64,000 bases of DNA from Paracidovorax avenae (GCF_040892545.1 NZ_CP156079.1:3569501-3633500); one strand, 5' to 3'; shown: positions 50,337 through 61,225, numbered from the stretch's first letter. The notes: generated by a model not told the origin, from the sequence alone. Translations and numbers: made by a program.

Positions 50337-51074
50337 TCAGTGGGCGCTGGCCGTGGGCCGGATGACGATCTCGCTGGTGTCCACGTCGGCGGGCTGTTCG
50401 ATGGCGAAGCGGATCGCGCGGGCGATGGCGTCCGCGCCGATGGCCACCCGGCGGAACGCCTTCATCTCCTCGCGCCCCTTCTCGTCGGAGATGCTCTCGG
50501 CCAGTTCCGATGCGGTCACGCCCGGGCTGATCGTGGTGACGCGGATGTCCGAATGCTCCTGGCGCAGGCCGTCGGAGATCGCCCAGACCGCATATTTGGT
50601 GGCGCAGTACACGGCGGCGGTGGGCGATACCGCGTGGGCGCCGATGGAGGCGACGTTCACCACGTGGCCCGAGCGCTGCGCCTGCATCGCCGGAAGCACG
50701 GCGGCGATGCCGTGCAGCACGCCGCGGATGTTGACGTCGATCATGCGGTCCCATTCGTCCACCCTCAGCGAGGCCATCGGGGACAGCGGCATCACGCCGG
50801 CGTTGTTGACGATCACGTCGATGCGCCCGAAGCGCCCCAGCGCATGGGCGGCGAAAGCCTCGACGTCCGCGCGGTGCGTCACGTCCAGCGCGCGGGCCTC
50901 GGCGATGCCGCCGCGCGCCGTGATGTCGGCCACGATGCGCTCCAGCCGGTCGGTGCGGCGGGCGCCCAGCAGCACCGTGGCGCCGCTGTCCGCGAGCAGC
51001 CGTGCCGTGGCTTCGCCGATGCCGCTGCTGGCGCCGGTGATGAGGATGACTTTGGAGAGCTGGTTGTCTTGCAT
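50337..51074 (-). CDS. Short-chain dehydrogenase/reductase
   Basis: A 245-residue classical SDR. Cofactor loop ITGASSGIGEAT, acidic/basic selectivity region LLGARRTDRL (Arg pair suggests NADPH), NNAGVMPLSP, the Ser of NVASIGAHAV, and YCATKYAV for Tyr and Lys. The GVTASELAESISDEK block is usual in YdfG/oxidoreductase relatives. Start at 51074 (MQDNQLSKVIL). It is divergent from a LysR gene 133 bases away, so LysR control of an oxidoreductase for an aromatic or aldehyde substrate is likely; the ligand is unknown. Confidence 0.92.
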   Translation of the reverse strand: MQDNQLSKVILITGASSGIGEATARLLADSGATVLLGARRTDRLERIVADITARGGIAEARALDVTHRADVEAFAAHALGRFGRIDVIVNNAGVMPLSPMASLRVDEWDRMIDVNIRGVLHGIAAVLPAMQAQRSGHVVNVASIGAHAVSPTAAVYCATKYAVWAISDGLRQEHSDIRVTTISPGVTASELAESISDEKGREEMKAFRRVAIGADAIARAIRFAIEQPADVDTSEIVIRPTASAH

Positions 51075-51168
51075 GGGAAGTTCCTTGGATCCTTGCAGGT
51101 GGAGGGAGGGAAAGAGCCGCTGGCGGCCCTGCACGGAAATCTAGGGACGCACCGCGGCGGCCGGAACT

Positions 51169-51187
51169 CCCCGGGCGCTGACCGGGG
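51169..51187. promoter_or_regulatory. Possible LysR binding site in the SDR/lysR spacer
   Basis: CCCCG (51169-51173) and CGGGG (51183-51187) form a short dyad with nine bases between, 20 bases upstream of the lysR start. Size is compatible with a LysR half-site pair but the symmetry is weak and GC-rich sequence makes chance likely. Confidence 0.35.
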
Positions 51188-51206
51188 TGTTTAGAATTTT
51201 TTGCCA

Positions 51207-52106
51207 ATGCCCGCCGACCTCCACCTGCTGCGCTTCTTCCTCGCCGTCGCGAAGGAGCAGAACTTCCGTGCGGCCGCCGACCATCTGGGCGTCACGCGCT
51301 CGGCCGTGAGCCAGGGCATCCGGCGGCTGGAAGACGGCCTCGGGGTCGCGCTCGTGCAGCGCTCCACGCGCCACGTGCGCCTCACCGAAGCGGGGGAGCG
51401 GCTGCACGGGCAGATCGCCGGCCCGCTCTCGGCCGTCGGTGCGGCGCTCGAGGAAGCGGCCGCCGACGGACCGGCGCGCGGAGTGCTGCGCGTGGCCGCC
51501 ACCTCGATCGCCGAACGCTTCCTCTCGGGCCCGCTGATCGCCTCGTTCGCGCAGGCGCATCCCGGCGTCACGCTGGACATCACCGTGACCGATGAAGAGT
51601 CCGACATCGTCGCGGCAGGCTTCGATGCGGGCGTGCGGCTGGGCGAAGTCATCGAGCAGGACATGGTGGCCGTGCCGCTCACCGGCCCGCAGCGGCAGAT
51701 GGTGGTCGCCACCCCGCAGTACCTCGCGACCCATGGCCGGCCCCGGCACCCGCGCGACCTGCTCGCGCATGCCTGCATCGGCTGGCGCCCCGCGCCGGGC
51801 GTGGCGCCCTATCGCTGGGAGTTCCGGGAGGACGGCCGGGACTTCGACCTCGCGGTGGAGCCGCGGATCACCACCAACGACATGCTGCTGATGATCCGCA
51901 CCGCGCTGGCCGGCGCGGGCATCACCATCGGCATGGAAGAAACCTTCGCGCCCTACATCGCGCGCGGCGAGCTGGAGCCGGTGCTGGAGGAGTTCCTGCC
52001 TCGCTTTCCGGGCTTCTACCTGTACTTCCCGAGCCGCAGGAACACGCCGCGCAAACTGCGGGCGCTGGTGGAGCACGTGAGGGGGTGGGCGGACAGGGCG
52101 GGCTGA
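51207..52106 (+). CDS. LysR-family transcriptional regulator
   Basis: A 299-residue LTTR. Start taken at ATG 51207 (MPADLHLLRFF); a TTG two codons earlier is also in frame. The HTH is NFRAAADHLGVTRSAVSQGI followed by RRLEDGLGVALVQRSTRHVR. The effector domain begins at GVLRVAATSIAERFL and contains GFDAGVRLGEVIEQDMVAVP, as in the DsdC/PA-type subgroup often beside oxidoreductases. It should regulate the divergent SDR gene and itself. It converges on the trehalase gene with 27 bases between stops. Confidence 0.93.
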   Translation: MPADLHLLRFFLAVAKEQNFRAAADHLGVTRSAVSQGIRRLEDGLGVALVQRSTRHVRLTEAGERLHGQIAGPLSAVGAALEEAAADGPARGVLRVAATSIAERFLSGPLIASFAQAHPGVTLDITVTDEESDIVAAGFDAGVRLGEVIEQDMVAVPLTGPQRQMVVATPQYLATHGRPRHPRDLLAHACIGWRPAPGVAPYRWEFREDGRDFDLAVEPRITTNDMLLMIRTALAGAGITIGMEETFAPYIARGELEPVLEEFLPRFPGFYLYFPSRRNTPRKLRALVEHVRGWADRAG

Positions 52107-52133
52107 CCCCGGCGGCTGCCCATCCGCCCGCTC

Positions 52134-53807
52134 CTACCCCTTCCAAGCCGGCTCATCGAGCCAGGCCCGCACCACGCCGTTCGTCCAGCCGAAACCGTCC
52201 TGCAGAGGATATTCGCCCCCGTCGCCCCCCGCGGACGCATCGCAGTCGTTCTCGCACAGCGCGTATTTCTCCACCAGCCGGCCTTCCTGGTCGTACACAT
52301 GGCGCACGGTGGCGAGCCAGCGCTCGCGGATGTCGTCGGCCAGCTGGCGGCAGCCATCGTCCCGGTCGCCATAGCGCGCGAAGCCTTGCGAGCCCATCCA
52401 TTGCATCGGCGCCCAGCCATTGGGCCGGTCCCACTGTTCGCCGCTCGCGATCTCGGTGGTGGCAAGGCCGCCGCGCACCAGCAGGCGCCGCCGCACCGTC
52501 GCCGCGAGCGCGCGCGCCTGGTCCAGCGTGGCGGTACCGGTGAACAGCGGCGCCACCGTCGCGGCCGTGAGGGCGGGCCTCGGCACGCGGTTCTGCCAGT
52601 CGTAGTCCAGAAAGGCCCCGGCCTCGTCGTTCCAGAGGAAACGGGTGATCGCATCGGCACGGCGCGCGGCGCGGCCGTCGAACTCGCTCGCAGTGGCGGT
52701 GTCGCCGGCCTCGCGGCTCAGGCGGGCGATCATCGTCTCGCTCGCATGCAGCAGCGCGTTCAGGTCCACGGGCAGGATGCGCGTGGTGCAGATGCCGGCC
52801 AGGCAGGCGGTGCGCGTGGCGGCGGCGTCCAGGTCGTCCAGCCAGCGCGAGCTGAAATCCCATCCCGACTCCGCCGCCGCGCGCAGGTTGCGGAACACCT
52901 CGTGCGCCGGGCGGGTGCAGGCAGCGGCCGTTTCCATGTCCTCGCGCCAGGATTCCTCCCGGGGCGTGTCGCGATCGTCCCAGTAGCGGTTGAGCACGCT
53001 GCCGTCGGGCAGGGCCACCACGCGCCGGTGGGTGCCGCCGGGTTCCAGCCCGTCGGCACCGTCCATCCAGAAAGCGTATTCACGCAGCATCTGCGGCAGG
53101 TAGCGGTGGGCGCCCTGCCCGCGCGTGGATTCGCACAGGCTCGCCATCAGCGCGAACACCGGCGGCTGCGAGCGGCTCAGGTAATAGGTGCGCGTGCCGT
53201 TGGGCACGTGGCCGTAGGTGTCTATGAGGTAGGCGAAGTTGTCCGTCATCGCATGCAGCAGCCGCGGGCGCCCGCTGGGCACCAGGCCCAGCATGGTGAA
53301 GTACGAATCCCAGTAGTACATCTCCACGAAGCGGCCGCCGGGCACGACGTAGGCATGCGGGAGCTCCAGCAGCGAACCGCGCCGGGGATGGTGGGCCGGG
53401 TGCCGTGCCAGTTCGTTCCAGAGCGCGTCGATGTGCGCCGCCAGCGGCAGGCCCGGCGGCGCAGTGGAACGCTCGCAGGCGCTGCGCGGCGGGGCGAAGT
53501 GGCGATGCACGAAGCCGGCCAGGTCGAAACCGGGACTGCCGCACTCGGCGCGGTAGGCGGCCAGGATGTCTTCGGGCGGCATGCGGGGCGCGCAGTCCAC
53601 GAAGGTCTTGGAGTCATGGAACACACGCTGGCGCTGCACTTCCACGAACAGCTCCTCGTAGCGGTCGGCCGGGGAGCGCGTGTCCGGCGGCGGAACGCTG
53701 CGGGCCGCGGCGGCGCGTGCGGCCGGGGTGGCGTCGATGGGGCCGGTGCCCTCGATGGGGTGGGAGGGGCGTTCGGCGTCGGAGGCAGAAATGGGCTGGG
53801 CGGACAT
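52134..53807 (-). CDS. treF: Trehalase, GH37, cytoplasmic type
   Basis: A 557-residue enzyme hydrolysing trehalose to two glucose. Trehalase signature 1 is PGGRFVEMYYWDSYFTMLGL; signature 2 is EQWDRPNGWAPMQ. RSQPPVFALMA and YWDDRDTPREESWREDM are further GH37 blocks, the latter near the catalytic Asp region. Start at 53807 (MSAQPISASDA). There is no signal peptide; the N-terminus is Pro/Ala/Ser-rich, as in cytoplasmic TreF rather than periplasmic TreA. No trehalose synthesis or uptake genes are adjacent. It lies 127 bases below the CBS-domain gene on the same strand. Confidence 0.95.
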   Translation of the reverse strand: MSAQPISASDAERPSHPIEGTGPIDATPAARAAAARSVPPPDTRSPADRYEELFVEVQRQRVFHDSKTFVDCAPRMPPEDILAAYRAECGSPGFDLAGFVHRHFAPPRSACERSTAPPGLPLAAHIDALWNELARHPAHHPRRGSLLELPHAYVVPGGRFVEMYYWDSYFTMLGLVPSGRPRLLHAMTDNFAYLIDTYGHVPNGTRTYYLSRSQPPVFALMASLCESTRGQGAHRYLPQMLREYAFWMDGADGLEPGGTHRRVVALPDGSVLNRYWDDRDTPREESWREDMETAAACTRPAHEVFRNLRAAAESGWDFSSRWLDDLDAAATRTACLAGICTTRILPVDLNALLHASETMIARLSREAGDTATASEFDGRAARRADAITRFLWNDEAGAFLDYDWQNRVPRPALTAATVAPLFTGTATLDQARALAATVRRRLLVRGGLATTEIASGEQWDRPNGWAPMQWMGSQGFARYGDRDDGCRQLADDIRERWLATVRHVYDQEGRLVEKYALCENDCDASAGGDGGEYPLQDGFGWTNGVVRAWLDEPAWKG

Positions 53808-53934
53808 GCGGTGGGCAGCGGGCGGAAGGTCCGCGAAGGGACGGGAGGCCCTGCACTGCAGAGCATGGCCCATTGGACACCATGCGCACGCGCCCGGCCG
53901 CGCCGGAAACGCCCGCCGCGCCGTCAGACAGGCC

Positions 53935-54378
53935 CTACCTGCCGCCCCCGGTGATGTACTGCTCCATCTGCTCGATGATGAACTGCTGCTCGGAGATCAC
54001 GTCCTTCACGAGGTCGCCGATGGAGATGAGGCCCACGAGCGTGCCGTCCTCCTCCACCACGGGCAGGTGCCGCAGGCGGTTCTCGCTCATGAGCGCCAGG
54101 CACTGGCCGCTGGTCTGCACGGGCCGCACGAAGCGCACGGCGCGGGTCATCACGTCCGCCACGCGGGTATCGCCCGACGTGCGTCCCAGCAGCGCCACCT
54201 TGCGCGCGTAGTCCCGCTCGGTGACGATGCCGGCGATGCTCTTCCCGTCCATCACGAGCAGCGCGCCGATGCCCTTGTCGGCCATCAGGCGCAGCGCATC
54301 GAGCATGGAGTCGGACGGCGCGATGGTGAAGACCTCCTGGTGGGCCTTGGATCTGAGGATGTCTGCGACAGCGGTCAT
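53935..54378 (-). CDS. Two-CBS-domain protein
   Basis: A 147-residue protein made of a tandem CBS (Bateman) pair: the first with VFTIAPSDSMLDALRLMADK and ALLVMDGKSIAGIVTERDYA, the second with MSENRLRHLPVVEEDGTLVG and LISIGDLVKDVISEQ. The YARKVALLGRTS insert and VADVMT linker match the common stand-alone family. Such proteins bind AMP, ATP or SAM and regulate partners. The short C-terminal helix ends IEQMEQYITG. It lies 143 bases below the Aer-like receptor gene on the same strand; a shared transcript is possible. Confidence 0.95.
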   Translation of the reverse strand: MTAVADILRSKAHQEVFTIAPSDSMLDALRLMADKGIGALLVMDGKSIAGIVTERDYARKVALLGRTSGDTRVADVMTRAVRFVRPVQTSGQCLALMSENRLRHLPVVEEDGTLVGLISIGDLVKDVISEQQFIIEQMEQYITGGGR

Positions 54379-54521
54379 GGAAGCCTCCCGGTGCTGGATG
54401 GTGAACGGCATCTGGCCTGGCGCCAGTGTCCATGCAAGCCGCGCGGTCCGCAACGGGGCGTGGCCCGGCCATGGCCGGGCGGGATACACAAGGTTGCAAA
54501 AAGCCGCCACCGTGGCGCGCT

Positions 54522-56174
54522 TCAGCGCGGCGCGGGCAGCGCGGCGGCGCCTGTCCTGCCGGTCTTGGCCGCCCTGCGCAGCGCCACGGCATCGGGCGCG
54601 GCGGCGCGGGGGCCCCGGTCCAGGCGGAACACCTGCACCGACTCCGACACGGTCTGGGCCTGGCGCTCCAGTTCGATGGCCAGGGCCGCGCTCTCCTCCA
54701 CCAGCGCCGCGTTCTGCTGGGTGATGGTGTCCAGCTGGGCGACGGCCGCGTTCACCTGGGAGATGCCGGAGAGCTGCTCGTTCGAGGCGCTGTGGATCTC
54801 CCCGATGAACACGCCGACGCGGCGCACTAGTTCCAGCGATTCCTGCATGGTCCGGCGGGCACCGTCGGTGCGCGCGTGGCCTTCGCCCACCCGCGCCGCG
54901 GATTCCTCGATCAGCTGGCGGATTTCCTTGGCCGCGGACTGGGTGCGCTGCGACAGGCTGCGCACCTCGGCGGCCACCACGGCGAAGCCGCGCCCGTGCT
55001 CGCCGGCACGCGCCGCCTCCACCGCCGCGTTCAGCGCGAGGATGTTGGTCTGGAAGGCGATGGAGTCGATCAGACCGGTGATTTCGCCGATGCGGCCGGA
55101 GGAGGTCTGGATCTCCCGCATGGTCGCGGCCACTTCGTCCACCGCGCCGCTGGTGCGCTCGGCCACGCCCGTGGCCTGCTGGGCGAGTTCGCTGGCCTGG
55201 CGCGCGGAGTCGGCGGTCTGCTTGACGGTGCCGGTGATCTGCTCCATCGAGGCAGCCGTCTGCTCCAGGTTGCTCGCCTGGTTCTCGGTGCGCGAGGACA
55301 GCTCCTGGTTGCCCTGCGCGATCTCGCGGCTCGACATGCGCATCTTGTCGCTCTCCTGCCGGGCGTCGCGCACGATGGACAGCAGGTTGACATTGAGCTG
55401 CGCGAGCGCGCGCTGCAACTCCCCGGTGAGGCCGGTGCGCGTCACAGTGACGCTCTGCGTCAGGTCGCCGGCCGCCATGCGGTTGGCGGCACCCACCATG
55501 GCGACGAGCGGCAGCACGGCGGCCCGGCGCACCCATGCGAATCCGCCCAAAGCCACGCCGGCGACGGCCAGCCACGCCAGTGCGGAGAACATGCCCGACT
55601 CCTGGTTCACCAGTCCCGCGAGGAACGCTGCCAGCCACACGGCCGCGAAGGCCATGGCCACCTGCCCGCCCAGGCCGATGTCCAGCGCCTGGCGGATGCG
55701 TCCGGAAAGCGTCCTGCGCACGAGCCTGCCGCGCTGCAGGGCATGCACCATGCGACCGGCCTGCTTCTCGGCGCGCATGTGGCCGTAGAGTGCCTCGGCA
55801 CCCGCGATCTGCTCGCGCGAGGCTTCGGTGCGCACGGACATGTAGCCCACCGGGCGTCCGTCCTCCATCAGCGGCGTGACGTTGGCCATGACCCAGTAGT
55901 AAGTCCCGTCCTTGCGGCGGTTCTTCACGGCGGCGGACCACGGCCAACCGGCGGCGATGGTTTCCCACATGTCGCGGAACGCCTCTTCCGGCATGTCCGG
56001 GTGGCGGATCATGTTGTGCGGCTGGCCCAGCAGTTCGCCGCGCTCGTACCCGCTCACCTCCACGAACATGGGATTGCAGTAGAGGATGCGCCCCTGCAGG
56101 TCGGTGGTGGAAACCAGTGTCTCGCCCCGCGGAAAGGGGTATTCCTGGGGGGTGACGGGAAGGTTGATGCGCAT
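54522..56174 (-). CDS. Aer-like methyl-accepting chemotaxis protein with N-terminal PAS domain
   Basis: A 550-residue receptor. PAS domain (residues ~15-120): [40 protein letters not shown] and WWS-like [20 protein letters not shown], the FAD-binding type of Aer. Two hydrophobic segments (~residues 170-215) anchor it without a periplasmic domain, then HAMP ([16 protein letters not shown]) and a full MCP domain with tip [37 protein letters not shown]. Its C-terminus has no CheB/CheR pentapeptide. Expected role: aerotaxis or energy taxis. A ribosome-binding site (GAGGAG) precedes the start. Confidence 0.95.
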   Translation of the reverse strand: MRINLPVTPQEYPFPRGETLVSTTDLQGRILYCNPMFVEVSGYERGELLGQPHNMIRHPDMPEEAFRDMWETIAAGWPWSAAVKNRRKDGTYYWVMANVTPLMEDGRPVGYMSVRTEASREQIAGAEALYGHMRAEKQAGRMVHALQRGRLVRRTLSGRIRQALDIGLGGQVAMAFAAVWLAAFLAGLVNQESGMFSALAWLAVAGVALGGFAWVRRAAVLPLVAMVGAANRMAAGDLTQSVTVTRTGLTGELQRALAQLNVNLLSIVRDARQESDKMRMSSREIAQGNQELSSRTENQASNLEQTAASMEQITGTVKQTADSARQASELAQQATGVAERTSGAVDEVAATMREIQTSSGRIGEITGLIDSIAFQTNILALNAAVEAARAGEHGRGFAVVAAEVRSLSQRTQSAAKEIRQLIEESAARVGEGHARTDGARRTMQESLELVRRVGVFIGEIHSASNEQLSGISQVNAAVAQLDTITQQNAALVEESAALAIELERQAQTVSESVQVFRLDRGPRAAAPDAVALRRAAKTGRTGAAALPAPR

Positions 56175-56653
56175 GGGTTTCTCCTCTCGGCTGGATGGTT
56201 TCTTGCGAGTCGGGCGTCATCCGGCCACTACGAATGACGCGGCGACATATTATTTAAATACGGCAAATTTGATGTAATTGAAGTTACTTGCTCCACCACG
56301 AGAACCTTGATTTGCATCAAATTCCAGGATGTTCCGGACCTCGCCTCCGCACACCATAGTGTTCCAGCCACGCTTCGCCATTGATTTTTCACGGAATACC
56401 CTGGCCGCGTTCCGGAGCGTGGAGGACCGGTCCGATTTATGGAATCTAGAGCAATCGCTTGATCCTGTCGCGCAGCCTTCACCATGCAAGCTGGTCGAAA
56501 GCCCTGCGCGCCAGGCACCAGGCACGGACATTGCACTGGCGGCAGCGCAAGCGAGGCCGCCCGGAAACGGAATGCGCTCACCCTGAAAGGCACGCTTCAC
56601 AAGCCGTTTTCAATCGCCGGTGAGAATGCACGGCTCTCCCCGCAGCGCCTGCC
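56175..56653. other. Non-coding region between aer-like and RND genes
   Basis: 479 bases between two divergent operons. The part near 56240-56330 is AT-rich and probably contains the aer promoter; I found no convincing sigma28 (TAAA-N15-GCCGATAA) or sigma70 match. Short frames on both strands lack a good ribosome-binding site and family resemblance. No regulator gene for the efflux operon is present here. The region could hold a degraded gene or a small RNA; nothing definite. Confidence 0.4.
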
Positions 56654-58000
56654 ATGAATCCCACGCCCTTCCGCTCCGCTCGCCGCCTTCCCGCTCCGCC
56701 CGATTCCGCTTGCCCGCCCCCGCCTGCATGGTGTGCCGACGCTCCCCATGCTGCCGCCGGCGGCGCCTGCCAGGCGCCCGGCCGCCGGGTCCGCACGCTG
56801 TGGCTCGGGCTGGGCCTCGGCGTGGCTGCAGCCCTGGCCGGCTGCTCGGACAAGGCACCGCCCCCCGCGCCGCGCGGCCCGGTGGAGGTCGGCGTGGTCA
56901 CGCTGCAGCCCGAGCGCCAGTCCGTCACCACCGAACTGCCCGGCCGCACCAGTGCCTACCTCGTGGCGGAGATCCGGCCGCAGGTGGGCGGGATCGTGCA
57001 GAAGCGACTGTTCACGGAAGGCGCGGAGGTGAAGGCAGGCCAGGCCCTCTACCAACTCGACCCGGCGCCGCTGGAGGCGGCCCTCGCCAGTGCCGAGGCT
57101 TCGCTCAGCCGTGCCCAGGCCACCGCTGCATCCGCGGAGTCGAACGCGCGCCGCAACGCCGAGCTGGCGAAGATCGAGGCCGTGAGCCGGCAGGTGGCGG
57201 ACGACAGCCAGGCGGCAGCGCAGCAGGCGCGCTCGGACGTGTCCGTGGCCCGCGCCGCGGTGGCCACCGCCCGCATCAACCTGGGCTACGCGCGCATCCA
57301 GTCGCCCATCTCCGGCCGCACGACGACATCCAGCGTCACGCCCGGCGCACTGGTCACGGCGAACCAGACCACGGCCCTCACCACCGTCTCGCAGGTCGAT
57401 CCGCTCTACGTGGATGTCACCCAGTCGAGCACCGACGTGCTGCGCTGGAAGACCGAACTGGCGCAGGGCCGCCTGCAGCGTGCCGGCGAGGGGCAGGCGC
57501 GCATGCGGCTCAAGCTCGAGGACGGCAGCACCTATGCCCACGCCGGCCGGCTGCAGTTCAGCGGCATCACGGTCAACCCCACGACCGGCGCGGTCACGCT
57601 GCGCGGCGTGGTGCCCAACCCGGACGGCCTGCTGATGCCAGGCATGTACGTGCGCGCGGTCCTGGAAACCGGCGTGAACGAGCAGGCCCTGCTCGTGCCC
57701 CAGCAGGGGGTGTCGCGCGACGCGGCGGGCAATGCCAGCGTATTGGTGGCCAGCGCGCAGGACAAGGTGGAACGCCGCAGCATCCAGGTGGGCGCGGCCG
57801 TGGGCAACCGCTGGGTGGCCACGGCGGGTCTCGCCGCCGGCGACCGCATCATCGTGGACGGCCTGCAGCGCATCCAGCCGGGCGACGCCATCCACGCCGT
57901 GGAGGTGAAGATCCCGCCGCAGGGCGCGGCAGCCGCTTCGGCCAGGGCCTCCGCGCCCTCGGCGCCGGCCTCCGCCCAGGCACCGGCGGCCTCGCGCTGA
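56654..58000 (+). CDS. RND efflux periplasmic adaptor lipoprotein (AcrA/MexA family)
   Basis: A 448-residue membrane-fusion protein. The lipobox is VAAALAGC (Cys64). Lipoyl halves: AEIRPQVGGIVQKRLFTEGA and GYARIQSPISGRT, separated by a coiled-coil hairpin (residues ~115-190). QVDPLYVDVTQSS begins the beta-barrel, and NPDGLLMPGMYVRAVLETG is the usual barrel end. Residues 1-46 before the signal core are Pro/Ala/Cys-rich and unlike a signal N-region, but no ATG, GTG or TTG lies closer in frame, so the true start is uncertain. First gene of a complete adaptor/pump/outer-membrane operon; 15 bases to the pump gene. Confidence 0.93.
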   Translation: MNPTPFRSARRLPAPPDSACPPPPAWCADAPHAAAGGACQAPGRRVRTLWLGLGLGVAAALAGCSDKAPPPAPRGPVEVGVVTLQPERQSVTTELPGRTSAYLVAEIRPQVGGIVQKRLFTEGAEVKAGQALYQLDPAPLEAALASAEASLSRAQATAASAESNARRNAELAKIEAVSRQVADDSQAAAQQARSDVSVARAAVATARINLGYARIQSPISGRTTTSSVTPGALVTANQTTALTTVSQVDPLYVDVTQSSTDVLRWKTELAQGRLQRAGEGQARMRLKLEDGSTYAHAGRLQFSGITVNPTTGAVTLRGVVPNPDGLLMPGMYVRAVLETGVNEQALLVPQQGVSRDAAGNASVLVASAQDKVERRSIQVGAAVGNRWVATAGLAAGDRIIVDGLQRIQPGDAIHAVEVKIPPQGAAAASARASAPSAPASAQAPAASR

Positions 58001-58015
58001 CGCAGGAGCGCGCCC

Positions 58016-61000
58016 ATGGCCCAGTTCTTCATCAACCGGCCCATCTTCGCGTGGGTGATCGCCATCGTCATCATGCTCGCGGGCGCGATGTCGATCCGCA
58101 ACCTGCCGCTGGAGCAGTACCCGGACATCGCGCCGCCGCGGGTGTCCATCAGCGCCACCTACACCGGCGCCTCCGCCAAGACGGTGGAGGAATCGGTCAC
58201 GCAGGTGATCGAGCAGCAGCTCAAGGGGCTGGACAACCTGATCTACATGGGCTCGACCAGCGATGCCTCGGGCAATTCGCGCACCACGCTCACCTTCAAT
58301 GCCGGCACCAACATCGACGTGGCCCAGGTGCAGGTGCAGAACAAGCTGCAGCAGGCCATGTCGCGCCTGCCCCCGGCCGTGCAGAGCCGCGGCGTCACCG
58401 TCACCAAGGGCGGCAACGACTACCTGATGATCGTCACCTTCACCTCGCCGGACCCGTCGGTCACGCAGGTGGACATCGGCGACTACATCTCCAGCAACCT
58501 GGTGGACGTCATCAGCCGCATCGACGGCGTGGGCGACGTGGCCACGCTGGGCACGGGCTACGCCATGCGCGTGTGGATGGATCCGGCCAAGCTCGAGAAA
58601 TACGCGCTCATGCCCTCCGACGTGGGCAGCGCGCTGAACGCACAGAACGCGCAGGTCTCGGCCGGGCAGTTGGGCGCCCTGCCCGCCGTGGGCCAGCAGC
58701 AGCTCAACGCCACCATCACCGCGCGCAGCAAGCTGCAGAGCCGCGAAGAGTTCGAGAACATCGTCCTGAAGGTCGCGACCGACGGATCGATCGTGCGCCT
58801 GAAGGACGTGGCGCGCATCGAGCTGGGCGCGGACAACCTCACCATCACCTCGCGCCTGAACGGCCAGCCCGGCGCGGGCATGGGCGTGGTGCTGGCCGAC
58901 GGCGCCAATGCCATGGCCGTGGCCGAGGCGGTGAACGCCAAGGTCGCCGAACTGCGGCCCTTCTTCCCCTACCAGCTCAAGCCCTTCACGAGCTACGACA
59001 CCACTCCTTTCGTGGAAGCCTCCATCGAAGAGGTCATCAAGGCGCTGGTGGAGGCCATGGCGCTCGTGGTGCTGGTGATGTACCTCTTCCTGCAGAACTT
59101 CCGCGCCACGCTGATCCCGGCCATCGCCGTGCCGGTGGTGCTGCTGGGCACGTTCGGCGTGCTGTCGGCCGCGGGCTACTCCATCAACACCCTCACCATG
59201 TTCGGCATGGTGCTGGCCATCGGCCTGCTGGTGGACGACGCCATCGTGGTGGTGGAGAACGTCGAGCGCGTGATGAGCGAAGAGGGCCTGCCGCCGAAGG
59301 AAGCCACGCGCAAGTCCATGGCCGAGATCACGCCGGCCCTGGTGGGCATCGCGCTCACGCTCTCGGCGGTGTTCATTCCCATGGCCTTCTTCGGCGGCTC
59401 CACGGGCGTGATCTACCGGCAGTTCTCCATCACCATCGTCTCGGCCATGGTGCTGTCGGTGCTGGTGGCCCTGACACTCACGCCGGCCCTGTGCGCAACG
59501 CTGCTCAAGCCGATACCGAAGGGCACGCACAGCCCGCACGGCGGCGCGCCGCGGCGCGGGCCGCTGGGCTGGGTGGACCGCTTCTTCGGCGGCTTCAACC
59601 ACCGCTTCGACCGCACGGCCGACAGCTACCAGCGCGGCGTGGGCCGCATCGTGCGCCGGGGCGGCCGCATGATGCTGATCTACGCGCTCATCGTGGGCGG
59701 CATGGCGGTGCTGTTCATGCGCCTGCCCACCTCGTTCCTGCCCAACGAAGACCAGGGCGCGGTGCAGGTGCAGATCACGCTGCCGGCGGGCTCGTCCAAC
59801 ACGCGCCTGCAGGCCGTGATGGCCGAGGTGCAGAAGTACTTCGCGGCGCAGCCCGACGTGGTGAGCTTCAACTCCATCACCGGCGCCAACGGCGACCAGA
59901 GCTCCGCGCGCGGCTTCGTGCGGCTGAAGGACTGGAGCGAGCGCCCGCGGCCCGAGCAGAGCGCCGACGCGATCGCCCGCAAGGCCACGCGCGACCTGCG
60001 CCGGATCCGCGATGCGCGCATCTTCGTGGTGCTGCCGCCCGCCGTGCGCGGCCTGGGCGCCAATGCGGGCTTCAACTTCCAGCTCAAGGACCTGAACGGC
60101 CTGGGGCACGAGGCGCTGGTGGCGGCGCGTGACAAGGTGCTGCAGCTCGCGCGCGACCGCCACGAGGTCTCCAACCTGCGCGCCAACAACCCCGACGACA
60201 CCTCCCAGCTGGGCGTGACCATCGACGACGCCAAGGCCGGCGCGCTGGGCCTGGCCACGGCCGACATCAACAGTACGCTCTCCAGCGCCATCGGCGGCAC
60301 CTACGTGAACGACTTCCTGAACAAGGGCCGGGTCAAGCGGGTGTACATGCAGGGCGATGCGCCCTTCCGGATGCTGCCGCAGGACATCGGCCCCTGGACG
60401 GTGCGCAACAACCAGGGCCAGATGGTGCCGTTCTCGGCCTTCTCCAGTACCTACTGGACCTACGGCTCTCCCCAGCTGCAGCGCTACAACGGCAGTCCCA
60501 GCTACGAGTTCGTGGGCGATGCGGCCCCGGGCGTCAGCTCCGGCGCGGCCATGGGCGCGATCGACGAGATCATGAAGCAGATGCCCCCGGGCATCGGCTA
60601 CGAATGGACGGGCGCCTCCTACCAGGAGAGGCTCTCCGGCTCGCAGGCGCCGCTGCTCTACGCGATCTCCATCCTGTTCGTGTTCCTGTGCCTGGCTGCG
60701 CTGTACGAGAGCTGGTCGGTGCCGTTCTCGGTGATCCTGGTGGTGCCGCTGGGCATCGTCGGGGCGCTGCTGGGCATCGGCATCCGCGGGATGTCGAACG
60801 ACGTGTACTTCCAGGTGGGGTTGCTGACCACCGTGGGGCTGGCCTCCAAGAACGCGATCCTGATCGTGGAATTCGCCACCCAGCTGCAGGCGGCCGGACG
60901 CAGCGTGATCGACGCCACGCTGGAGGCCGTGCGGCTGCGGCTGCGGCCCATCCTCATGACCTCGCTGGCCTTCGGCTTCGGCGTGCTGCCGCTGGCCATC

Positions 61001-61225
61001 GGCACCGGCGCGGGCGCGGGGGGCCGCCAGGCCATCGGCACCGCGGTGCTGGGCGGCATGGTGGCGGCCACGGTGCTCGGCGTGTTCTTCGTTCCCGTGT
61101 TCTTCGTGCTGATCCGCGGCTTCTTCGCGCGGCGCGATGCGCGGGCCGAGACCACCGCCGCGCACCCGCCCGCGGGCACCGACGGCCCTCCGCCCCCCAG
61201 CCCTGCTCCCGGAGCCTCCGCATGA
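58016..61225 (+). CDS. RND multidrug efflux pump, HAE1 family (AcrB/MexB-like)
   Basis: A 1069-residue inner-membrane proton antiporter. N-terminus [39 protein letters not shown]; the two proton-relay Asp residues in [18 protein letters not shown] (TM4); [20 protein letters not shown]; second half [16 protein letters not shown] and [19 protein letters not shown]. Large periplasmic loops follow TM1 and TM7. A ~20-residue insert ([16 protein letters not shown]) lies in the cytoplasmic loop between halves. Its stop overlaps the outer-membrane gene start (ATGA at 61222-61225). Substrates unknown; broad drug/solvent range expected. Confidence 0.97.
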   Translation: MAQFFINRPIFAWVIAIVIMLAGAMSIRNLPLEQYPDIAPPRVSISATYTGASAKTVEESVTQVIEQQLKGLDNLIYMGSTSDASGNSRTTLTFNAGTNIDVAQVQVQNKLQQAMSRLPPAVQSRGVTVTKGGNDYLMIVTFTSPDPSVTQVDIGDYISSNLVDVISRIDGVGDVATLGTGYAMRVWMDPAKLEKYALMPSDVGSALNAQNAQVSAGQLGALPAVGQQQLNATITARSKLQSREEFENIVLKVATDGSIVRLKDVARIELGADNLTITSRLNGQPGAGMGVVLADGANAMAVAEAVNAKVAELRPFFPYQLKPFTSYDTTPFVEASIEEVIKALVEAMALVVLVMYLFLQNFRATLIPAIAVPVVLLGTFGVLSAAGYSINTLTMFGMVLAIGLLVDDAIVVVENVERVMSEEGLPPKEATRKSMAEITPALVGIALTLSAVFIPMAFFGGSTGVIYRQFSITIVSAMVLSVLVALTLTPALCATLLKPIPKGTHSPHGGAPRRGPLGWVDRFFGGFNHRFDRTADSYQRGVGRIVRRGGRMMLIYALIVGGMAVLFMRLPTSFLPNEDQGAVQVQITLPAGSSNTRLQAVMAEVQKYFAAQPDVVSFNSITGANGDQSSARGFVRLKDWSERPRPEQSADAIARKATRDLRRIRDARIFVVLPPAVRGLGANAGFNFQLKDLNGLGHEALVAARDKVLQLARDRHEVSNLRANNPDDTSQLGVTIDDAKAGALGLATADINSTLSSAIGGTYVNDFLNKGRVKRVYMQGDAPFRMLPQDIGPWTVRNNQGQMVPFSAFSSTYWTYGSPQLQRYNGSPSYEFVGDAAPGVSSGAAMGAIDEIMKQMPPGIGYEWTGASYQERLSGSQAPLLYAISILFVFLCLAALYESWSVPFSVILVVPLGIVGALLGIGIRGMSNDVYFQVGLLTTVGLASKNAILIVEFATQLQAAGRSVIDATLEAVRLRLRPILMTSLAFGFGVLPLAIGTGAGAGGRQAIGTAVLGGMVAATVLGVFFVPVFFVLIRGFFARRDARAETTAAHPPAGTDGPPPPSPAPGASA

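Noticed and set aside
53935..56220. Continuous frame joining the Aer-like region and the CBS protein into one ~760-residue product
   Set aside because: Only the last 147 residues (the CBS protein, start 54378) are protein-like in this frame; the rest is a shadow of the Aer-like gene.
56175..56653. Small gene on the minus strand at about 56250-56600
   Set aside because: No ribosome-binding site, no family resemblance, composition unlike neighbouring proteins.
56597..61165. Open frame of about 1,500 codons antisense to the RND adaptor and pump
   Set aside because: Same GC effect: runs of His, Arg, Gly and Ala, no domains, and a full conserved efflux operon on the other strand.
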